From Symsagittifera roscoffensis (Eukaryota; Xenacoelomorpha; Acoela; Convolutidae), in the NCBI RefSeq assembly GCF_963678635.1, contig NC_087064.1, positions 14,997,802 to 15,061,801 of the forward strand: a stretch of DNA of 64,000 nucleotides. The letters run 5' to 3'. Positions 41,945 through 54,800 of the stretch are shown here, one piece after another (position 1 is the stretch's first letter; each line of letters starts with the position of its first letter). The notes under the pieces were generated by a model that worked only from the letters and a program-made list of their open reading frames with translations, did no database searches and was not told the origin of the DNA. The position numbers and the translations under genes are program-made.

Positions 41945-44900
41945 GTCAATAACTACTTTATATTGTCTCTCTCTGTGGCCGATTGTGTCGTTGGGCTCAT
42001 TGTGTTCCCACTCTCTGGAGTATTCTTTCTATCGGACAGCAGATGGGTTCTTCCCAGTATGATCTGCCAAATATGGCTCTCCGTGGACTACGTCATGTGC
42101 ACCGCGTCTATTTTAAACTTGACGGTTCTCTCAGTCGACAGGTAACTCATTTATGGTGGCCAATCAATAATGGTCTCGATTGAACACAATTATGGTCCAA
42201 GAGCAGAAAAACAGCAAAATTTTATCTTTTGTAAGCTAATCGGTAAATTAAGTATAACAACTGTCAATAGTACCAAAGAAACATATTTAATGCATAATTT
42301 GAATATTTAATCGAGATTTTAATTGAAAAATTTTCAATTAAAAACTTCAAACATCAATGTTGCATAAAACATTTTCGTCAAAAACTCATCATCAGTAAAA
42401 TCTGAAAAAAAGCAATAGAATGTACAGATAAAAAGCACAAACTCAAAAAATCACAAGAACTGACGAGAACAGATAAAACTGCAATATGAAAGAAAAAGAT
42501 GAAACTAGCAACGAAAAAGTGCAACAATGTAATTACAGCTTCAGTGTAAGTTTCTTGGTATTATTGACGAGTCTAGCAATTGTTTTATCAATTAGCCCGT
42601 ATAAATCAATAGAACTTAATATTTTTCTGTTTTTTTGCTCTTGGACCCTCTCTGCTCTTAGACCAATCTGCTTATTGCTCCGCCTCCCTCATTAATGATG
42701 AGCTTAAGGCTCTTTCTCACTAAAACATACTCCCCTGCCCTGCCTTACCAAAAATTATACTCCCGCCAATAAAAATTTCACATTAGAATTTTTGCATTGA
42801 GGGGCGTGAGGATTGTTTGCTGGGAGTCTATAATGAAAAAGAGTCGAAGTTAACTAACCTTACCGATGGTACATATTAATTAAATATCGCCATTTTTGCC
42901 GCCTGTTAGCGTGGACAACAAAATGATCGAATAATTTGGTGACGTTTCATTAACTTTAAAATTTTCGGAAGAGAGTGATTTTACAATGTTTGACTTATAT
43001 TTTTACGCTTGCGATTTGCAAGCATTATCAAACTGGAATATGCTTTTTTTCGGATTAACAACCTGTTTAACAGAATCACTTGTATCTTGGTTCATAATCA
43101 CTTCAAACTTCAGACATGCGTTCCCGGCCAATGTAGCCTGAAGGTAATGAATATGCCTGGGACGGTAAAGTTTCCGGGGTCGAATCTGGCCTCGATCTGT
43201 TTTTTTTTTTCAAGCGGAAAATATTTTGTTTCAATTAAAATTGTCGACCAAATATTTCTCTGCTTATCTGTTGTCGGCTTAGTTGTCACTAGCATCATAA
43301 CTAGTTTATAATAGCCTAGTTTTATAACTGGCTATGCCCAGTTCGTTTAAGAAAAAAGTCATGGCCTTCAAACTTGTCGAATTTTTGAAACTTTGACAAT
43401 TTTTTTGCAAATTTTTTGACTTTAGGCGAAAACTACCCCGCCAATTCATAGGTTGTGTTCAATCGAGAAACCTGGTCTTGGGAATCTTCTCTGCTTAAGC
43501 GGCCACAAACTTTGCCGGGAAAAGTCATGGATTTTGGAATCCTTCTGACCGTTCTTTAGAACTTTTGACCGTTGTTTAGAAACTTTTTGAAATTTCTTAT
43601 TTTACACAATCAATTCGGAGATGAAAGTTCAACTGAAAGAACTGGTTGCAATAATGGTTCCTTCAGAATTTTTTTGTAAGAGAAATGTTATCTTCTTAGG
43701 AAAAATGATAATCTCAAAAAAAAATTTCTCTGCTCACCTATTTTAGTCCAATTTGTAAAATCACATTTTTCGTGCCGCATCAGTTTAACAAGTTCGTTCA
43801 ACTTCAGCTTTAGCTGGACCGCTATTTGTTTTTTATCTAGACATAGAAATTTGGCTTCACCGAGTTTTTTCCAACATTTATTTTTTAATTGTTTTTTAAT
43901 GTTTTTAATGACATATGTTTTTTTTTAAATCTTTGTGTTGTATCGCTAGTGTTGCGTAGCTCCGCTTCGCCTCTGTGGTAGTTATAAATCCTGTATTCTT
44001 TTCTTTAGATATCTCTCTATTCGGTCTCCTCTTGCTTATCTCAAGGAGCGCACGAAAAGAAGAGCATTTATTATCATCGCTGCAGTATGGATTCTGTCTT
44101 TCACATGGATTTTACCGATCTATGGATACCATCACGTGTTCAGGGGAGGTGACAAGCTAATTACAGGAAATTACGAGTGCGAGACTGAGTTCCACCTGGA
44201 CACAACGTTCAAGTTCATCACCAGTCTATTCAATTTCTGGATCCCACTGTCTTTGATTATATTCACGTACATCAAGATATTCGGACTTATCAGGCGAGTT
44301 AACTAGAAAAATTTGTTGTTTCGGCGTAATTGAACTAGTTATAAATAAGCGAGAAATTGCTATGCAAGAGTAATATGCTGTTTCGTTGTGGAGAAAATTA
44401 TGGATTACATAATCACTTTTACATGTTTCAAACGCATGATTGAAAAAGTATCACTGTTGTGGATTAGATGACCATTAAAACTGCTTTAGAATTATAAGCC
44501 ATGTTTGTCATTTAATAATGTTTTCTATTTTTCCTCGAACTTTTTTAAAGGTACTCTAGTTCTGTGCTGTATTTTGCTGAAAAATCGCGCTTAAACAGAC
44601 ATCTGCTGGCTGGTATTTATTCATGAAATCTTTGCAGGAAAAATTCTCAGATGGCAGTAGGACAGAAAACGACCTTGAACGAACTTGTGAAACAAACTAC
44701 AGTAGTTTCAGCTGCATTAGATACGAATTTGAAAAAGATAGCCGCAGCTGAGGATGACTACTTACGAGCGAACAAGAGAGTTCAGTTTCCAAAAGATGCG
44801 ACGAACTCCCCTCAAAAACCACCCTTAGCTCATCCAGCTAATCAGAAATCTAGAAGTCACTCGCTACAGACGTGTAACAAGGATGCTAAGTACAACCTTT

Positions 44901-46532
44901 CAGCAATCGATAAAAACAAGCCGGAAGTTATACAGAAAACGTCTCAGCTTTCGATGAAAGTACCGTCTCCAAGAAATAGCAATGTGTCGATGCAAAGTAG
45001 CGAGAAAATAACATCGAAGTCGGGCAGAAATACGAGTAGTTCCATTCTCTCGTTTGGAGTTAGTAGCAAGTTCGTAATCAATCATTCGAGCGAAATCAAA
45101 GCCGCGAAGCAACTGGGAATTTTGGGTGAGTAAATATGAGTTTCAGGGTTGACCTATTGATCCAGTTTTCCCAAATTGGATTAATTTTTTAATCAAAAAA
45201 GTGTCAATCATAATTTTTTTTAATTCAAACAGATTTAAGGCCATCTTTGTTTCCTTGCGTTCATTGACTCTTTTGCAACTGTCTATTGGCTTTGTTTTCG
45301 ATTCGTGAATCAAGTTTAGTGTCTTATGATTCATGAATTAACATTTGGATTCTTTATGTGACTTCGTCTTTTAACAATGGTGAATTTCTTCTGGGAATAA
45401 TTGGAAAAAACAAGCCTTTGAACACCAAAAGTAGCGTATAGTTGAGCATAAATGAGCTGATGGCCCTCACTGTATTTGAGAAAGACAGCTTTTTGCAAAC
45501 ATGAATGTACTAATTTTTATTGGTTTCGAGTTCTTTCTTAGTTTATACTTCGTTTTTTTTTCAGCTGCCTGTTTTATTGTGTGTTGGCTGCCATACTTCA
45601 TACTATTTCAAGTGGTCACCCTTTGCAACGAGTGTGTGTCTCACGAATTGGTCACAGCTTCAATCTGGCTCGGTTACTTAAACAGGTACCAACACATCTC
45701 CTCTTGACCTTTTCGATTTGCTTCCGGAAGTTGAAACACTACGAACTCTGTGTTTTGTAGGTGGCGTAGGAGTTGATTCTTGGTAGTACAACCAGTCCAA
45801 TTTTTCCTCATCTCCCAGTGTGAAATGACTTTACCGGGAAAAATCGAAAATTGGGCTGTTTCAATTATCCCCATAATTCAAGATTTTACTGAGAATAAAC
45901 CATTAATTCTTCAAAAAGCGAATGTTAGAGAAAAATTTACGATTTCCGCATTTTCTCGAAACTTTTTTTCATAATGCTTGAATTAATTTTAATTTTATAT
46001 TCTGAGTTAAATAGCAACATACTGAATTTGTAACAAATGAATCATTGAGGCTTCAAAATTGTTGCTAACTAAATAAGACATTAAGACGACATGACGTTAA
46101 AACAACAAATGAGAGTCTAAACATATAAATTGAAGTGTTCGGCTTTAAGTAAATTATATTTCTCAGAAATGCAATTGGAGAATTTCGTGTAGCGTCGTCC
46201 TAATGTCCCATCAAAAGCGGTTGTCGTCTTATTTGCGGGCCACCTTCAAAATGTTTTATGTTGAGCTTATTTTCAGTAGCCTGAACCCGTTGATCTATCC
46301 CCTATGCAACCGACACTTCAAAGAGGCATTTAAAATGATTCTCTGTGCTAAGAAATATGGAGGAAAATATCGATACACTATACAGCGCTTTGGACACGGC
46401 CAAAATCGTCAGCAAAACCCCCAAAATAGAGGAACGCCCCTGCATTTGAAAAATAATTACAGAAAACAGTACCAGAACCAGAAGTTCAAACACGGATTAG
46501 TAGCAGGAACGAGCGGTCAAGCTAAATGCTGA
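41945..46532 (+). CDS. Histamine H1-like G-protein-coupled receptor, exons for TM2 to C terminus
   Basis: Five exons join in frame: 41945-42141 (TM2-TM3), 44009-44293 (ICL2-TM5), 44638-45125 (ICL3), 45565-45685 (TM6-TM7) and 46277-46532 (end of TM7 and tail, stop TGA at 46530). The product is a seven-helix plasma-membrane receptor, probably for histamine. Seen: SLSVAD in TM2; Asp in SVDY (TM3 amine anchor); DRY, with an intron inside the Arg codon; YLKERTKRRA in ICL2; Thr and Asn in FITSLFNFWIP of TM5; CWLPYF in TM6; a TM7 NPLIYP motif; and KAAKQLG before TM6. These are the residues that bind histamine in vertebrate H1. ICL3 is long (about 165 residues, Ser/Lys-rich), as in H1. The third listed exon is reached through a GC donor. 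The N terminus and TM1 are missing. Vertebrate HRH1 coding sequence is intronless, so this is not a vertebrate-type structure. The long introns (such as 42142-44008) hold nothing recognisable beyond AT-rich DNA. Confidence 0.88.
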
Positions 46533-48501
46533 TTGATTTATTAAAACTGAACATTTGAAAACTATGTAAATCACTTAAAATTCAGATTCTTTTCTATATT
46601 TGTGTGATCGGTTTCAAGAAAATAGATGTCAAAATATTGCATAACTTATTAGAATTAATTTAATTGTTTGTGAAAAATTTTTTGACTGTGGGCGTGGATT
46701 TTCGGAGTTAAACATGCGAACCAAAGTAGCATAATTCTTGCTAAGTTTTTTTTTCAAAATTTTTTCGAAATAATGAAAGACATTTTTATATATCGCGAAG
46801 GCATTGACAGCATCAGCTCATGTGTAAAAGATTTTAAAATGACTATCATTTTTTGTAAAATTTTGGAGGCTTGAAAATTATCATTTTGCTAGATTTAATC
46901 ATGCGCAAGTTTATGCACTTATGCTGCTGAACACTTAAGTACGACTTATTTAGCAAACCAGATTTTACAGCAGTCAAATAATCATTCTAGTTGGTCGCAG
47001 TTATTTCCCCGCTAGACTTTTCAGTTATTGTTGTTCAGACCATTGAAAATAGGGAGAAACTTTGTATTCAGGTGAGTTATAGTTATTTTTCCTCGCAAAA
47101 TCAGGTACTAATATCAAACATCGAAATGAATCGTGTGTTAGATCACATTGAAGCCCTTTTAGTTATGATTCCAACGCCATTTTACCAGTTGCGATAATTT
47201 GTCTTAGTATCGAGAAAAACAGGGTTCGAAATTTCCGAGTTTTAGTCTAATTTCGAGCTGGTAAAGCTATCGAGTAACGTTTGTTTAATGAAAATTGGTC
47301 GTTTAAGCGAAAAAAAAAACAAGATTATACTAAAATGAAAACTAGTTTTGAACGCTTTATTTAGCGCTTTTTTGGCAAAGGTAATTATGCCAAAAAATTG
47401 AACTTAAATTGTTGCACAATTTTGTTGAAATTGTTATTGAATTTTTTTCTTTCGTGTGATGAATTGTTTAACTGAAAAAGTTTTCTTAAATTACTAATTT
47501 TCTACGCTTTTTTTTATAATTATTTCATCACACCACGCTCAATGAACGACACTATTTGGAAGAAAAAATATTTTAGTTTTTTTTTCTTAGATTGTAGTCT
47601 GAACGTTGTGAGCTACTGTACATCAACCGTCTACGCTTGTTAGTTTCGAGTTCGGTTTATTTTTAATGTATATTTCTGTAGATTCAGGAATTTTCGCCTT
47701 TCAAAAAATTTTCTCAGCGGAACGAAAAAAAAAACCATTGATTCAGTTTTCTCTAATTGGGTTACTGTTAGCCAAAAAGTGTTTATCTTCAAGAATTGTG
47801 AATTGAACAGAAATAAATCAATCACTTTTGAAATGGCAAAACGAGTGTCACTTTAAATTTCACTTGTTAAGGATATTCTTGTTTTTTTAATCATTAAGAA
47901 AGTCTAAAAGTGCAATCACGGTCAAGTTTGAGTTTTCGAGGTTGCCTGTTCGTGCGAAGCCCATATAATTGCAAATGGTTGAACAATTTGTGAGTTTGAA
48001 AATTGTTTATTTAGCATGCTCTGGACCAATTTATGCGCGCTTTGTAGATTTTCTCCAGAATCCTGAAAGCATAACGAGCCAATTGAGGCTAGCTAATCGG
48101 TCGTATTAATTTCGTACGACTCAAATTCTTACACTTGATTTTTGATATTGCCTACATTTTATAGTTTTCATTATTGTTCCGACTTTCGTAACGAAAGTAA
48201 CGGAATGTTTATGCTCGGGTGGTTGTTTTCTTCAGACGAATTTCAATTTTTTAACTAGCCATTTTTGACTGAACTTTTTTATATCATTCGAAAGCAATTG
48301 TTGTTCTAAGCTTAAATTATGATATTTTTTTTACCTGTGATTATTTTTTGTAAAGTTATGGGGGCTTGAAAATTGCCATTTTGGACAATTTGGGACAATT
48401 AACGCGCGATATTTTTCCAGCTATTAATGCGTGAGCGGATATTTAATGCGTCTTAGAAATCGTTCCAAATTAGCTGAAGAAGCTTATTTGCCTTAATAGG
48501 T
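46533..48501. other. AT-rich region downstream of the H1-like receptor
   Basis: No gene is supported. A stretch around 46850-46900 (ggaggcttgaaaattatcatttt) recurs in diverged form near 48360, so low-grade interspersed repeat material is present. A short perfect palindrome (actttcgt-a-acgaaagt) lies near 48182. Confidence 0.5.
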
Positions 48502-48720
48502 GGCTCTTTTCCAGTCCCTTCCCCTTTGATATTTTCTAAAATTCAAAATATGAAAGTCTATGCAAAATGATTTTTCATGCTAATAACTGCGTTAAAACGT
48601 GTCAGCGTGAACAGGTGAACAAACTTGTACAGCACTTACAACATGCAAAATGCCGTGTGAACAATTTTTGAACTGTTTTATTTTGTAACTTTACGAGGGG
48701 ATGCGAAACTGAAAACGTTC
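48502..48720. mobile_element. MITE-like element, degenerate right end
   Basis: The left end is GGCTCTTTTCCAGT and the right end is a decayed inverted version (gaaactgaaaacg). The interior shares, in opposite orientation, the gtgaacaatttttga and tgccgtgtgaac blocks with the element at 53796-53993, so the two form a subfamily. Confidence 0.55.
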
Positions 48721-48944
48721 CTAATTGGTTTGTTACTAGGAGCGAATCTTATCACTTTGTACTTTATATGGCGTGTGGGGGATGGTTATCGGAAAAATCT
48801 CAAATTAAAAAAAATGCATTTTTTTTCATTTAATTTTTCATGTTAATACTGCTCCATAGACGTTAAAGGGCAGTCGGAACATTCAGGGCTTCGCTCTGAT
48901 ACGAGCAGTCTTGTTTTCTTATTACTACCAGTGTCACGAAGTTT

Positions 48945-49164
48945 GGACTCTTTTCCAGTTCCCCCCTTTCAAAATACCGAGTTTTATGCTTGATTTACGT
49001 GTTATTACGGCTAAATGCGTGATGTTACGCTGTAAAGTATGAAGAACAAATCTGTTCAGAATTGTCAATTTGTTCACCACGCCAAATTTCATTGCATTAT
49101 GAAAACGTTAAATAAAGTTTTCAAAATTGAATTTGAAAGGGGGTTGGGGAACTGGAAAAGAGCC
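48945..49164. mobile_element. MITE-like element, copy 1 of the main subfamily
   Basis: Terminal inverted repeats are GGACTCTTTTCCAGTTCCC and its complement. It is flanked by gaagttt(g) on both sides (48938 and 49165), a 7-8 bp target duplication. The interior is nearly identical to the copies at 52003 and 54789. It is non-coding, so it must be moved by a transposase encoded elsewhere. Confidence 0.8.
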
Positions 49165-49335
49165 GAAGTTTGTTTAAAACTGGAAAAGAGCCATCAAAAA
49201 GAAATCAAACCAAGTAGCAATGATAATATCTGCTGATGTTGATAAGATAAAACAGAGTTTTTAAAGCACATTTGAATTATTGTTTTTTGTTTCCATCAGT
49301 GACAATCAATCATATACAAAATGATTTTTATTTCC

Positions 49336-49466
49336 GGCTCTTTTCCAGTAGCAAAAATGTTCAAATAGGACTTTAAAATTGTTGGTAAGAATTTGCTTTT
49401 TTTTGTTTTTGCTGCAATGTTTTAAAAAGTTAGGCGCAACTTAGAAAGCGAAACTGGAAAAGAGCC
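49336..49466. mobile_element. Short MITE-like element with GGCTCTTTTCCAG termini
   Basis: This 131-bp element has ggctcttttccagt at the left and aactggaaaagagcc at the right. The interior is unlike the main subfamily, and no clear target duplication is seen. Confidence 0.6.
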
Positions 49467-50209
49467 ATCTCTAACCAGATTAGGTTTCTCGTTCGATTTT
49501 TCCCGAATTCGGTGTCTTGAGAGACGCACTAGTTGTACAGCGTGTAGAAGGGGTCGTTCTTCAGACCTTGCACGGACTGTCTTCGACTGCGGGTCTGAAT
49601 TTGTTCTTCCATATCTGACAAGAGATACACTTAGCAAGAATCGACCGGTTCTTTTTCCGTCTCTTCTTTTTATTTTGAAATATTTAAATCTTTTTATTTA
49701 TATTTAAAAGTTTTGTTCACGCTGTCCATTCGTCATGCAGATTGACAAATGGATCAATTACATAAGTACAGAAACATTTAGGGTGTTTCCCATTATAGCC
49801 CCCCTCCAGTAAAATAAAACCTCCCCCTACCTCTAGTGAAATTAAGATTGTGTTCTCATATATAACTTTGTAAACTCAATGGCTACCCCGTAAAACTGAT
49901 GCTTATAATAATTGGTGGTGGCGGGGGGATTTGGTAGAAGAGAGCTCACGTCGGATTTCATTGAATATCAGTATGTTTCACCTATTTGGTCTTCATGTAC
50001 AACTTAGTAAAATCATTGGTCGCATCAGAGAAATGATACTTTTGTAATTTGGGAGGGAAAACTAAAGAAACTTTCAAGATAAAAATTGAGGGCATCTTAT
50101 CCTTTTTTTCGCACCTCACATAAGCATCAATTGTATGGCGTTACTAGAGGTTTTACATGGTTAAGAATGAAGAACAAATAAGTTTGTCATGGCTTAACCA
50201 GTCTGCATG
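49467..50209. other. Non-coding region with fragments of a second repeat family
   Basis: Around 50090-50170 a stretch (cgcacctcacataagcatcaa) resembles sequences near 53540, 54030 and 55500, marking a second short repeat family that often lies beside g-rich runs and a gaaaaagagcc end. No gene is supported. Confidence 0.5.
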
Positions 50210-51253
50210 TTAATTTTGAAACAATGTCAACAGAAAAATCACTAGCAGTTGGGGGTCGGGGATGGGTAAGAAAAAGAGCAAAATCGAGATTTGTTGCGCA
50301 ATCATGAAAAGAAATAGAGCTATTGCGGCATCAAATTTACATGTAAAAATTTGCAGGTGGGGGGGGGGGGGAAGAAATAGAGCTATTGCTAAGTACATCC
50401 CTGTAAAGTGCAACTGGTTGCACAAGTCCGCAATAATTTTCTGCACCCATATTTTTGCCTCCCGATTATCGTCGATGAGTTGACTAAACTGCTCTTGGTC
50501 TTTTGAATGCAAACTTCTAAATAACTCGAACCACAATGCAAACTGTTGCGTTTCTTGTAAGTTTGGTCTCATTTCGAAATATCTTTTAACAGATTCTAAT
50601 GCGAGTTCAGGGTTATGAGCAAGAGCGCACATAGCCGCTTTGAAAAAGAAGTTATCTGCGTGGTCTTCGTTTGATTCATCTGTGTACAACCCAACTGCCA
50701 GTTTTTCGAAATTGGCTTTCGCTTTTTCGTAGTTTTTGTAATCCATCTGCATATGAGCTAACCGGCTAAGTGACGTGTCTATAGGGTTTAGTTTGCTTTC
50801 GTCTATACTCGGGAGTCTAATTCTTTCCATAACCGTCGACACCGACCGATTGCTTCGATTCGTAGGTTGCTGACCGTTTTTCTCTTTTATGCATTTATCC
50901 TGTTTGTAACATAGTGCAGCACTGGCATAGCTTCCCGCAGCGTCAATTGTTTCCATCTCGTTTCCCATTTCCTGCAGCCGAGCACAGTTCTCGTACGACT
51001 CTCCCGCCTTTTCCCACTCGTTCGCGTTCATAAAATGATGCGCGGCACGCAGGTATTTCCGGATCGACTCGGCTCGGTCATCGTCTGTTTTCTCTCGAGA
51101 GCAAAGTCGGAAAATGCGACAACCTTGGAACGCCAGTCGTTTTTTGTTTGCATCTTTGAAAAGTTTCTCACCCTCCTCTTTACTTTGTGGGCCGGTGTAT
51201 TTCAGCGATATGCTAAGTCGCCGCCCCGGAGCGTCCGGGTGTTGCGAAATCAT
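50210..51253 (-). CDS. Alpha-SNAP (Sec17)-like protein with repeat-derived C-terminal tail
   Basis: This is a single-exon frame of 347 codons starting at the ATG at 51253. Alpha-SNAP is the cytosolic adaptor that links SNARE complexes to the ATPase NSF. The family pattern runs through residues 20-285 as TPR-like helical repeats: RKYLRAAHHFMNANEWEKAGE, AGSYASAALCYK, a central loop, YEKAKANFEKLA, NFFFKAAMCALAHNPELALE, and a final helix with WVQKIIADL. This is close to the full family length of about 295. The last ~60 residues, hydrophobic and Pro-rich, come from repeat sequence (50210-50405) and have no counterpart in the family. A 16-bp direct repeat (gaaatagagctattgc) at about 50310 and 50373 lies within that tail. 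The sequence is diverged and intronless, so it may be an old retrocopy or a fast-evolving paralogue; it is open and could be expressed. The next gene starts 560 bp away on the other strand. Confidence 0.72.
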   Translation of the reverse strand: MISQHPDAPGRRLSISLKYTGPQSKEEGEKLFKDANKKRLAFQGCRIFRLCSREKTDDDRAESIRKYLRAAHHFMNANEWEKAGESYENCARLQEMGNEMETIDAAGSYASAALCYKQDKCIKEKNGQQPTNRSNRSVSTVMERIRLPSIDESKLNPIDTSLSRLAHMQMDYKNYEKAKANFEKLAVGLYTDESNEDHADNFFFKAAMCALAHNPELALESVKRYFEMRPNLQETQQFALWFELFRSLHSKDQEQFSQLIDDNREAKIWVQKIIADLCNQLHFTGMYLAIALFLPPPPHLQIFTCKFDAAIALFLFMIAQQISILLFFLPIPDPQLLVIFLLTLFQN

Positions 51254-51816
51254 TTTCTTAAAAAACTAAAAAATTTCGATTTTTAACGGAACGATTTGTA
51301 ATTACTGCTTGGTTCAAGGAATGAGTGTGTTAAGCTGATCTTTGTTACATGTGGCAATTAGTTCTCATCAAACATTTTGGATGAGTCACTTTTTGATTGA
51401 TGCCCGTGCTAATTTGAATTATATTTGTTCACGTGTTAAAATCAACATATCTACAAAGCTGAGATCAGGTCATCATCATTTTCCAGTCTTAATAGTAAAT
51501 TCAGTACCTAGAAACAGGTCTGTCAATATGGCGTTTCAGCTCTTTTTAAAAAAATTAAGCAATTCCAGAAGTAATTTTTTTGGGCTTTTTAATTTTTTTT
51601 CTTCATTTTTTTAGCCTTCTCGTCAGCATTAATAGTAAGCAATTCAAATTTAATTTGGTAGTCATACGTTTTGCAACAAGGAAATACTAGTGAATTTTGT
51701 AAAGCTTGTGATTATTTTATTCGGGAATCAAATTTTAATTTTTGAGTTTAAAAAGAGCTCTCAGATCCCTATTGCATTTACTGTATACAAAAGACAGAAG
51801 AATCTTTGGATAGAAC
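51254..51816. promoter_or_regulatory. Divergent promoter region between the SNAP-like gene and the unknown gene
   Basis: About 560 bp separate two head-to-head start codons. The sequence is AT-rich with no ORF of note. A shared bidirectional promoter is inferred from the arrangement only; no TATA or initiator motif is convincing. Confidence 0.4.
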
Positions 51817-54800
51817 ATGCAGCCGCAAGAGAGCATTGACCATTTGACGAACAAACGGTTTATGAATATTCCGAGGACGAGAAAAAGCCAACATGCACAC
51901 ACCGACCAAATCAGTTCACTTTTCGGGACTGTGCCTTACGGAGACTTCGTCGACCCCGGAACGAACAAAGGCTCAAGTACAATAGATCCGCTATTGCTTT
52001 TTGGGCTCTTTTCCAGTTCCCCCTTTCAAAATACCGAGTTTTATGTTTGTTTTACGTGTTATTACGGCTAAATGCGTGATGTTACGCTGTAAAGTATGAA
52101 GAACAAATCTGTTCAGAATTGTCGATTTGTTCACCACGCCAAATTTCATTGCATTATGACAACGTTAAATAGACTTTTCAAAATTGAAATTCAAAGGGGG
52201 GGGAACTGGAAAAGAGCCTTGCTTTTTATTGCTTACTATCGAAGCAGGCTGCTCAACTTATAAAAATGTTTATTTTGGATTTTTATTTTTGATCTGTAAA
52301 CTTTGCGATGAAATATAGTAAGAAATATGAAAAACAAAATAGCTGGGCCCGAAAAACCAAATTTTGAGAGTTTTTTCCTTAGGAGCAATATTTATATAAA
52401 TTCAGCTGAAGGTTTCTTATTTTTTCAAGGATCCGAGAAAGATGTCACGAGAAAACAAGGCGAGGCTTCGCTAGATTACGAATTCGATCTGAAAAGTCCG
52501 AAATATTATGAAGTGTTAGAGGATCACCTGAAAGAACAATATAAAGAGATCATCGAAAGCGAGGAGTCAAAGCCGACAGATCAATTAGTCGACAAAGGAA
52601 ACCAGTCGTGCGAAACTATTGTCGACAAATTCGACAGTTTGGAAATAGAACAGAATAATGTGAAAAACAACGAAATTTTGACAAATAAAGGCTGGTTTTC
52701 GGTTTTTCAAAATTCCGTTTTGACATTTAGTATTTTCTAGGAGCGCAATTGGGCTCTTTTCCAGTTTCCCAACCCCACACAAAGTTAGAAAATTAATTTG
52801 TTAAAAGTTTGCACTTAAGACAAAATGCAGTAAGGGAGTGTAAAAACCTGCTCAATTGTTCACGCTTATATTGAGTTTCAACTAGAACATAAAAAAAACG
52901 TTACGCGGGCGTTCGTAAATTGAACTAAAAAAAGATAAAGGGGACTGAAAAACAGCCCGCAGTTTTTCATAGCGAAGTAAAAAAAAAAACCTCTGAAGTC
53001 TGGCCCTATCTATTTAAGAAGTTAAAAACACCTGTTTTTCATGGCTTGTTTTGTTCCAAATATTGCTCTGGTGTAATGTTGATAAAAATTGGAAAACTAG
53101 AAAATTTGCCTTACAGTATCAGAAAACAATAATGAAGACACTAAACCAGATTTTGAGGAAGATTCTCTGGACACTGTGTACAGCAGTACTGCAACTTTGG
53201 CGGAAGATAAGAGTATCCAGCTGGAAGATTTCATGGCCGACTCGGATTTGGAGATGAAAGACGAGACTACCAGCGTTTCGGCAAGGTCATATGCAAGCAG
53301 CAACTTCATACCTTCCGTCAAGTAAGCTAGTTATCCCAGATTTGGAATAGTTTTCTGGCTATTTTCGAGTTGCGAAGTTTTAAACTTAATCGCTCATGGC
53401 TTTAATGATATATATTTTTTTCAATTCAAAGGGTGTTTTCCCACGTGTTGTCGTCGGCCACTCGGTAAGGCTCTTTTATTTTTTCCTCACCTTTGAAATG
53501 TTATATGTAATTTTGGTTCTTTTTCCTACCTCGCCCCACCTCGCATGATCATCGATTTTATGGTGTAACTAGCAGTTTTACAAGGGTAGATATGAAAACC
53601 AAATATATTTGTCATGGCTTAGTTAGTTCGCATGTCAATTTTTATAAAAATTGGATAACAGAACAACCTTTTTAGCTGTAAAAATTTGCAGGTGGGGGAA
53701 CAGAAAACGAGCCGTAATTTTTCTGTGCACATTGTCCAATTGTTACAAAAATTGGTATGTGATCATTTCAAACACATTTGGTCTCATACTTAACCGGCTC
53801 TTTTCCAGTTTCTCACCCCTAATTAGGCTGCTCAAAAATTGTTCACACGGCATTTTGCATGTAAAAAATGTTGTCAAAATTTGTTCACGCTGACACGTTT
53901 TGTTGCAGTTTATAACGTGAAAAACAATTTTAAGTACTTTTTCACAACTGAAATTTAGAAAAAAAAACAAAGGGGGGGGACTGGAAACGAGCCACTTAAT
54001 CTTGTAAAACCCCTTGCTATCCTCTTAAATTGATGCTTATATGAGGTGAAGGTAGGAAAAAGAGCCTTCGGTAAATACAAACAGATTTCTCAAATTGGGA
54101 TAATTTAATCAAAAAATTACCAATCATAAATTGTTCTAGAAATACAAAGAGCTTTAAAGGCATCTGTTTTTTTTCTCTGAAATTCAAGGGTTGAGATTTT
54201 TTCCAAAAACAAGTGAGTTTTTATCCGTTTACTTGCGTTCATGGACTCTTTTCCAACTGTCAGTTGGCTATGTTTTCATGTTTTGTCAAACTTAATTTAT
54301 TGATCAAAAGGTCACATTCGACTGGGTGATAATTTGATGAGTTAGTTTACATATTTGCAATGAAAAACTCAAAAAAAAGTATGAAAATTAAAACATGCGC
54401 TCAAATATTTAGACTAAATGACCGTGTTGTTCAATTCTGCTTTTTACGTACCGGCGTTGGCAAAACTAAGTTTGCAACCAATTACTGCAAATAAAATACA
54501 CAGTTTGGAAAAGATAACTTTTTTAAACAACAATTTAAACTGTTTATTAAATATCAAGTTGATTGCGTTCTATAGTTGAGTGAATTGATTCAATAGTTAC
54601 TAAACTCCATTTTTGATCTCCATTATGGACAATCGAAAACTTTGTCTTAGATTCCATTATCGACTGTCTATATTCAACTTTTATACAAATCATATTCGTT
54701 TTCTATACAGAATAAACAGGGTGCTTTATATAAATCCTTTCTCATTTCACAAATATTAGGCCTATTGAAGTGATATGTTTGGAGTTTTGGCTCTTTTCCA

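Noticed and set aside
42486-43311. Short ORFs inside the first long receptor intron
   Set aside because: They are AT-driven, lack splice support in phase with the receptor and have no recognisable motif.
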